A DNA stretch of 7,925 nt from JAGZHZ01 sp965150505 (GTDB lineage: Bacteria > Bacillota > Clostridia > Lachnospirales > Lachnospiraceae), in contig CBCTVZ010000102.1 in NCBI GenBank assembly GCA_965150505.1, positions 1 to 7,925 on the forward strand, written 5' to 3'. The notes under the pieces are model-generated. The model saw only the letters and a list, made by a program, of their open reading frames with translations, was not told the origin of the DNA and did no database searches. Numbering within the stretch: the first letter of the stretch is position 1; every line of letters starts with the position of its first letter. Both the position numbers and the translations under genes were made by a program. Positions 4,519 through 7,925 of the stretch are shown here, piece after piece.

Positions 4519-5499
4519 ATGGAACTTATTAAAACGGAAACAGGTTGGATTGACCTTGCTACTGAGAAATGTTTTCTTTTTGGTGATATTATTGCAAAAA
4601 TTTACGACCAAATTTCAGAGGTTGACAATATTATTTGCAAGGAATTAAAAAAGCATTATTCTATAAATGCGCGCTGGTTTCATGTCATTGGTTCTAAATA
4701 TGCAGAATGTCATGCTGAATCCAAAATATTCGAAAAAGATCCTAAAATAATAGCTATAATAAGTAGTGAAAAATCTTTATCACCCATCTTTAATATGAAC
4801 ACGTATCGTCACGATGGATGGAATAATGGAACGTTACACTTCTATATTCCTGTTTATCGATCTGATTTCGATCAGATATTCAAAAATGAAAGTCCATACT
4901 ATACTGATTTTGTCATGGATATCGTACGAAAAAACAAATTTTGCCATTTTATCAAGCGCCTTTGTGATCAAGAAGAGAAGTCATTTTATCCAGAGGGCGA
5001 GTATAAAAAAACAAACGTTGAAATACTTGATACGTGGTTGATTGACCAAGAACTTTCAACTAAAATACGAAAATACAAAAATAATTATTATAGAGCCTTT
5101 GTTGTTGAAGATATTTCTCAACTCTTGTACGATGATCTGATTCAAATGATTGATTTTAAATATTCTCTTAGGCGCTGTCCCATATGCCGCAAATCTTTTA
5201 TCAAAAGAGATGGAAGGACCAAATTTTGTCCTGCTTGTTCTTTAAACGAAAAAGCAAAAAAACAGTACAATGATAAAAAACGGAAAACCGAGCCACGATA
5301 TATCCACAAAAATATTTGCGATATGCTCCGAAACAGAGGCGAAAATTATCTGGATTTCTGTAGAGAATCTGACTATTACTGGGATATTGTTAATCGCAAA
5401 AATGTATCACATAATGCCGCTTATGATGACACCATTAGGACAAAATCCGATTATATAAATTGGCTCGAAGAAAAACGAAAAGCTTACAGAAGAAGATAA
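4519..5499 (+). CDS. Divergent 326-aa zinc-ribbon protein (DUF6076-like), possible element regulator
   Basis: This protein resembles DUF6076-type proteins common in Lachnospiraceae, but the name is from memory and not certain. The N-terminal two thirds (1-210) is mixed alpha/beta with no motif I can name. A clear zinc ribbon follows: Cys220, Cys223, Cys237 and Cys240 in C-P-I-C ... C-P-A-C, preceded by R-R and followed by a very basic helix (K-A-K-K-Q-Y-N-D-K-K-R-K, about 245-256). This layout recalls CGNR-type zinc fingers, which bind DNA. The basic C-terminus ends R-R-R. No signal peptide or membrane segment is seen. It is transcribed away from the leftward operon across an operator-rich gap, the place that the Stl-type master repressor holds in SaPIs. 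A regulatory role is inference from position and the zinc ribbon; defence or toxin functions are not excluded. Confidence 0.75.
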   Translation: MELIKTETGWIDLATEKCFLFGDIIAKIYDQISEVDNIICKELKKHYSINARWFHVIGSKYAECHAESKIFEKDPKIIAIISSEKSLSPIFNMNTYRHDGWNNGTLHFYIPVYRSDFDQIFKNESPYYTDFVMDIVRKNKFCHFIKRLCDQEEKSFYPEGEYKKTNVEILDTWLIDQELSTKIRKYKNNYYRAFVVEDISQLLYDDLIQMIDFKYSLRRCPICRKSFIKRDGRTKFCPACSLNEKAKKQYNDKKRKTEPRYIHKNICDMLRNRGENYLDFCRESDYYWDIVNRKNVSHNAAYDDTIRTKSDYINWLEEKRKAYRRR

Positions 5500-5503
5500 C
5501 ATT

Positions 5504-5539
5504 AATCCCCCTCCCGACACACGCCGGAAAAGGGGGATT
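5504..5539 (+). terminator. Terminator-like hairpin after the 326-aa gene
   Basis: AATCCCCCT (5504-5512) and AGGGGGATT (5531-5539) form a perfect nine-base stem with an 18-base loop, beginning five bases after the stop. The following tail (TTCTCATATTTG) is only moderately T-rich, so termination may be incomplete. Its position still fits the end of this single-gene transcript and the right side of the accessory block. Confidence 0.6.
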
Positions 5540-5547
5540 TCTCATAT

Positions 5548-5567
5548 TTGTCACAAAATTGTCACAA
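5548..5567. repeat. Tandem TTGTCACAA repeats, one helical turn apart
   Basis: TTGTCACAA occurs at 5548-5556 and 5559-5567, a period of 11 bases that puts both on one face of the helix. They lie in the presumed right junction of the accessory block. Short direct repeats of this kind near an element's end are typical of arm-type integrase sites, but a protein-binding site for another regulator is equally possible. No copy was found near the left end. Confidence 0.45.
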
Positions 5568-5590
5568 GACCATATTTAAAAGTGCTACGC

Positions 5591-5606
5591 ACCGCATATA
5601 TACGGT
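5591..5606. repeat. Imperfect palindrome ACCG-N-ATATAT-N-CGGT
   Basis: Bases 5591-5606 read ACCGCATATATACGGT, a 16-base palindrome with one mismatched pair. It touches a small GTGC/GCAC inverted repeat (5582-5592). It lies between the 326-aa gene and the transpeptidase gene and is not explained by either terminator. It could be a recombinase core or an operator. Confidence 0.35.
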
Positions 5607-5680
5607 ATTTCCCAAAAACATATGTCAAATATTTTTTCTTGACAATCAGAAGTTTTTTCTTTTTTAAAAAATTTTAAGCC

Positions 5681-5699
5681 AAAATAGGATTCCTATTTT
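5681..5699 (-). terminator. A/T-rich perfect palindrome downstream of the L,D-transpeptidase gene
   Basis: AAAATAGGA (5681-5689) and TCCTATTTT (5691-5699) flank a single T, forming a 19-base perfect inverted repeat. On the minus strand it lies 38 bases after the transpeptidase stop and is followed after about 9 bases by A/T-rich sequence including a run of T. The one-base loop must open to a larger loop in RNA. A weak terminator is the simplest reading, with a protein-binding palindrome as an alternative. Confidence 0.4.
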
Positions 5700-5736
5700 A
5701 TATTTTTTTCTTTCTTTCACAGATTATCATTCCTTT

Positions 5737-7749
5737 TTACCAACGGTAATAGCAGATAATCGGCATTCCGGAATAAATATTTTGATAAATGATTTCTGCC
5801 GCATAATATGGCAGGTTAATGCAGCCATGAGAACCGTTTGATACATAAATCTGTCCGCCAAACTCTCCTCTCCATGTTGCATCGTGAAGCCCGATACCGC
5901 CATTAAACGGCATCCAGTATGTAACAGGCTGTACATAGTCAGGTCCAATCAAGGTTGCTGGGGATTGTTTATAGTACAGCGTATATGTCCCTTCCGGAGT
6001 GGTTCTGTCTGTCAAAGTCAAGTCTCCTGATACGCATGGACTTGAAACAATCAACTGTCCTCCTATATACATATAAACATACTGATATGTCAAATCTACT
6101 TCTACATAATCATATCCAATATCGCTGTTTTCAAAACTTGCCGCTTCCTGTGCAAAAAGCGGTCTTCTTGTTCCTGTCTCACCATTTGTAATCCATTGCT
6201 TTAATGCTTCTGCTTCGCCATACTGGTCAACCATCCAGCCATATCCGCTTCCGCCATATACCGTCACATACGTTCCATCCGATGTCAAAAATTCCCTTGG
6301 TTTATTATAGGTATCATATCGAGCGGCAAGCTGAGCGGTATATTCATAGATTTTTGTCTCACTTAGCATCACAGAACTTGTCTCTTCGTCGAAGATAATC
6401 CATGTTTTGATCGTATCATTCTTTAATTCTTCATAATATGGTCCAAATTCATAGATTACTTCTGCTTTTAAATAAGCTTCCAGTTGTGTGGCAAGATGAT
6501 GATATTCTTCTTTTTTTCGGATTTGTTTTTCATAATTTCCCGCCTCTTTCCAAAATGTCTCGATCTTACCGCTTTCTATTGTTTTTTCTACACACTTTTT
6601 CAATAATGCTTTCGGAACTTCCTTTTCCACTGAAAATTGATATGTATCATATCCTGCCTCTTGTTGAATCTGAATTTCATACTGTTTTTTTGCCTTTACA
6701 TTTTTCAAAATAAGAGAAGAATCTTGTGTCAGCATACTTCCTGTGGCAACTATATTTCCCAAAGAATCAAAAACGGTCATATTAAGATACTGCTCCGCTC
6801 CTGTTTCTTTTATCGTAACAACGTATGAGCCATCTTCTTTCATTGAAAAATGATATCGATTGATTTGATCTTCAAACTCCATTTTGTCTTCTATGAGATC
6901 AGCATCTGAGATATCCTCTTTTTTCTTCTGTACTCCGATTTTTAATTTGTAATCTCCAATTCCTGCATTTTGTGCAATCTCAATGATATACTTTTCTCCT
7001 GCGCTCCATCCATCCAGCGTAATTCCCTGACCTTTTTTTATATGGTCTGCCTCATACAGAACCGTTTCATCATGATCTTTTATCACAATGGAAAAGACAG
7101 CATTTTCCTCTGCATCTTCTATTTCCGCTCGATATCGCCCATCTGCCTCCGCTTTAAAAAGATAACGATTACATTGATTTTTATACTCCATACTGTCCGT
7201 GATTTCTGTATATCCTGAAATATCTTTTTGCGGTTTTTCATATCCAATGTTGATCTGATACGTTCCAAAATTTTTCTTTTGCTGCACTATGATGCGATAA
7301 GTCTCTGCAGCCTTTAATTGTACCGTAACCTCCTCTTTATTTTGACACTCTTTTGCTTTTTCTATTTCTTTTCCAGACATACTTTGAACAGAGAGTAAAA
7401 CAGAAGCATTCTTTTTCATTTTTTCTGTTTTAAATCGATACGTTCCATCAACAGGAGGTGTGATTAAGTATGTATCCGTCTGTCCTGCTTTTTTCATCGT
7501 TCCATTTCTTGTTCCAGTTCGCTCTTTTTTTATAGAAACTACATCCCCATCCCAACTGGCACGTTCCCAGTCTTTTTTTTCTATTTTGGAAACTTGTATG
7601 TCTTTTTCCAAGATCTCTGGTATTTTTATATATCGTTCTTTTGTCTGTGTATTTAATTTTACTGTGTTTTCTTCCGCCTTCGTCTGCATTCCAAACACGG
7701 TAAGTAAGATTGCCAAAAAAATCCCCGTCTTTTTTATCTTTCGCCTCAT
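5737..7749 (-). CDS. Secreted L,D-transpeptidase (YkuD) with three beta-sandwich repeats
   Basis: A 670-aa exported protein. Residues 1-25 are a signal peptide (R-R-K-I-K-K, then a hydrophobic core, then Q-T-K-A before E-E). Three repeats of about 90 residues follow (roughly 85-170, 178-272 and 280-375), each with 'N-R-Y-x-F ... D-G-x-Y-x ... Y-x-I-x-I ... G-x-Y' features, like bacterial pre-peptidase (PPC) type beta-sandwiches. Residues about 380-545 resemble the YkuD-associated PG_binding_4 domain (V-Y-G-G-S-G-Y-G-W near 497-505). The C-terminal YkuD domain (about 547-669) has T-P-E-G-T-Y at 584-589, His622 in G-I-G-L-H-D, and S-H-G-C-I-N-L-P at 640-647 with catalytic Cys643. It should form 3-3 peptidoglycan cross-links or attach proteins to the wall, outside the membrane. 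AAGGAT lies about ten bases before the ATG. It has its own promoter and is probably core chromosome. Confidence 0.9.
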   Translation of the reverse strand: MRRKIKKTGIFLAILLTVFGMQTKAEENTVKLNTQTKERYIKIPEILEKDIQVSKIEKKDWERASWDGDVVSIKKERTGTRNGTMKKAGQTDTYLITPPVDGTYRFKTEKMKKNASVLLSVQSMSGKEIEKAKECQNKEEVTVQLKAAETYRIIVQQKKNFGTYQINIGYEKPQKDISGYTEITDSMEYKNQCNRYLFKAEADGRYRAEIEDAEENAVFSIVIKDHDETVLYEADHIKKGQGITLDGWSAGEKYIIEIAQNAGIGDYKLKIGVQKKKEDISDADLIEDKMEFEDQINRYHFSMKEDGSYVVTIKETGAEQYLNMTVFDSLGNIVATGSMLTQDSSLILKNVKAKKQYEIQIQQEAGYDTYQFSVEKEVPKALLKKCVEKTIESGKIETFWKEAGNYEKQIRKKEEYHHLATQLEAYLKAEVIYEFGPYYEELKNDTIKTWIIFDEETSSVMLSETKIYEYTAQLAARYDTYNKPREFLTSDGTYVTVYGGSGYGWMVDQYGEAEALKQWITNGETGTRRPLFAQEAASFENSDIGYDYVEVDLTYQYVYMYIGGQLIVSSPCVSGDLTLTDRTTPEGTYTLYYKQSPATLIGPDYVQPVTYWMPFNGGIGLHDATWRGEFGGQIYVSNGSHGCINLPYYAAEIIYQNIYSGMPIICYYRW

Positions 7750-7781
7750 ATGAACCCCATCCTTTTCTTGTATTTTTTTAT

Positions 7782-7810
7782 ATTATATCAGACAATATGC
7801 TCTCTTCCAA
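7782..7810 (-). promoter_or_regulatory. Promoter of the L,D-transpeptidase gene
   Basis: On the minus strand TTGGAA (7805-7810) and TATAAT (7782-7787) are 17 bases apart. TGA precedes the -10, giving an extended TGn element. The transcript would start about 25 bases before the ATG at 7749. This is the best promoter in the window. Confidence 0.75.
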
Positions 7811-7889
7811 TTCCCTCCGTTCATTATTAATTGAATCTTAAATTATGTATATAAAAAACTCATTTTTGATAAATTTTTGCAATAAAAAG

Positions 7890-7913
7890 AGACAGAAAAG
7901 TCATTTTCTGTCT
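7890..7913 (-). terminator. Terminator hairpin at the right edge
   Basis: AGACAGAAAA (7890-7899) and TTTTCTGTCT (7904-7913) form a perfect ten-base stem with a GTCA loop. On the minus strand it is followed by CTTTTTATT; on the plus strand by a weaker T/C tail. It therefore most likely ends a leftward gene just outside the window, upstream of the transpeptidase, and may act in both directions. Confidence 0.7.
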
Positions 7914-7925
7914 GATTTCTTTTCC

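Larger units (their letters stand above)
928..5539. mobile_element. PICI/SaPI-like phage satellite block without a visible integrase
   Basis: The order read along the leftward operon is HTH (Xis/AlpA type), split pri and rep, candidate origin, small gene, TerS-like gene and orphan. A divergent zinc-ribbon gene lies on the far side of an operator-rich gap. This matches the map of Gram-positive phage-inducible islands. Limits given are those of the gene content, not of att sites, which could not be located. No integrase, capsid, portal or large terminase gene occurs. Alternatives are a prophage replication remnant or a decayed integrative element. Confidence 0.5.

Noticed and set aside
5639..5644. 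TTGACA on the plus strand as a -35 box
   Set aside because: No acceptable -10 follows at 16-18 bases, and no rightward gene lies downstream before the leftward transpeptidase gene.
7460..7753. Plus-strand frames opposite the transpeptidase gene (several between 5955 and 7753)
   Set aside because: All are antisense to a well supported coding region, rich in Phe/Ser/Ile runs and without ribosome sites.

Overview
The window looks like DNA from a low-GC Gram-positive gut anaerobe, most probably a Lachnospiraceae-type Clostridium. Pointers are the strong AGGAGG-type ribosome sites, A/T-rich codon use, and the styles of the L,D-transpeptidase and mobile-element proteins. Genus cannot be fixed from the sequence alone.

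Layout. (1) Positions 1-703, plus strand: the last codons of one Uma2-type PD-(D/E)XK nuclease gene, then a complete second Uma2 gene, then a terminator-like RNA that can fold as a three-way junction. (2) Positions about 727-5540: a compact accessory block. One leftward operon holds an AlpA/excisionase-like HTH protein, a primase-type zinc-fold protein (Pri-like), a P4/D5-type SF3 helicase (Rep-like), a small conserved protein, a protein resembling phage terminase small subunits (TerS-like), and an 87-aa orphan. A 326-aa zinc-ribbon protein is divergently transcribed from the other side of an operator-rich control region. (3) Positions 5737-7925, minus strand: a secreted three-repeat L,D-transpeptidase with a clear promoter, probably the chromosomal flank.

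The central block has the order seen in Gram-positive phage-inducible chromosomal islands (the SaPI type): divergent regulator, xis/alpA, pri, rep, origin, then a packaging module containing terS. Four GGGG-ended iterons lie exactly at the 3' end of rep. They form two oppositely oriented pairs around a roughly 68-bp region of about 82% A+T, which matches the published architecture of SaPI origins. No integrase gene, capsid gene or large terminase is present, so the block would be a satellite that depends on a helper, a relic that has lost its integrase, or an element mobilised by an integrase supplied in trans.

How the parts may work together (inference): the regulator(s) bind repeated TATATCCG half-sites and switch the leftward operon; Pri and Rep replicate the element from the origin beside rep; the TerS-like protein would steer a helper phage's packaging machinery to element DNA. 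The most useful checks are a homology search with the TerS-like protein, a comparison with genomes lacking the block to find its exact ends, and an excision/replication assay after prophage induction.
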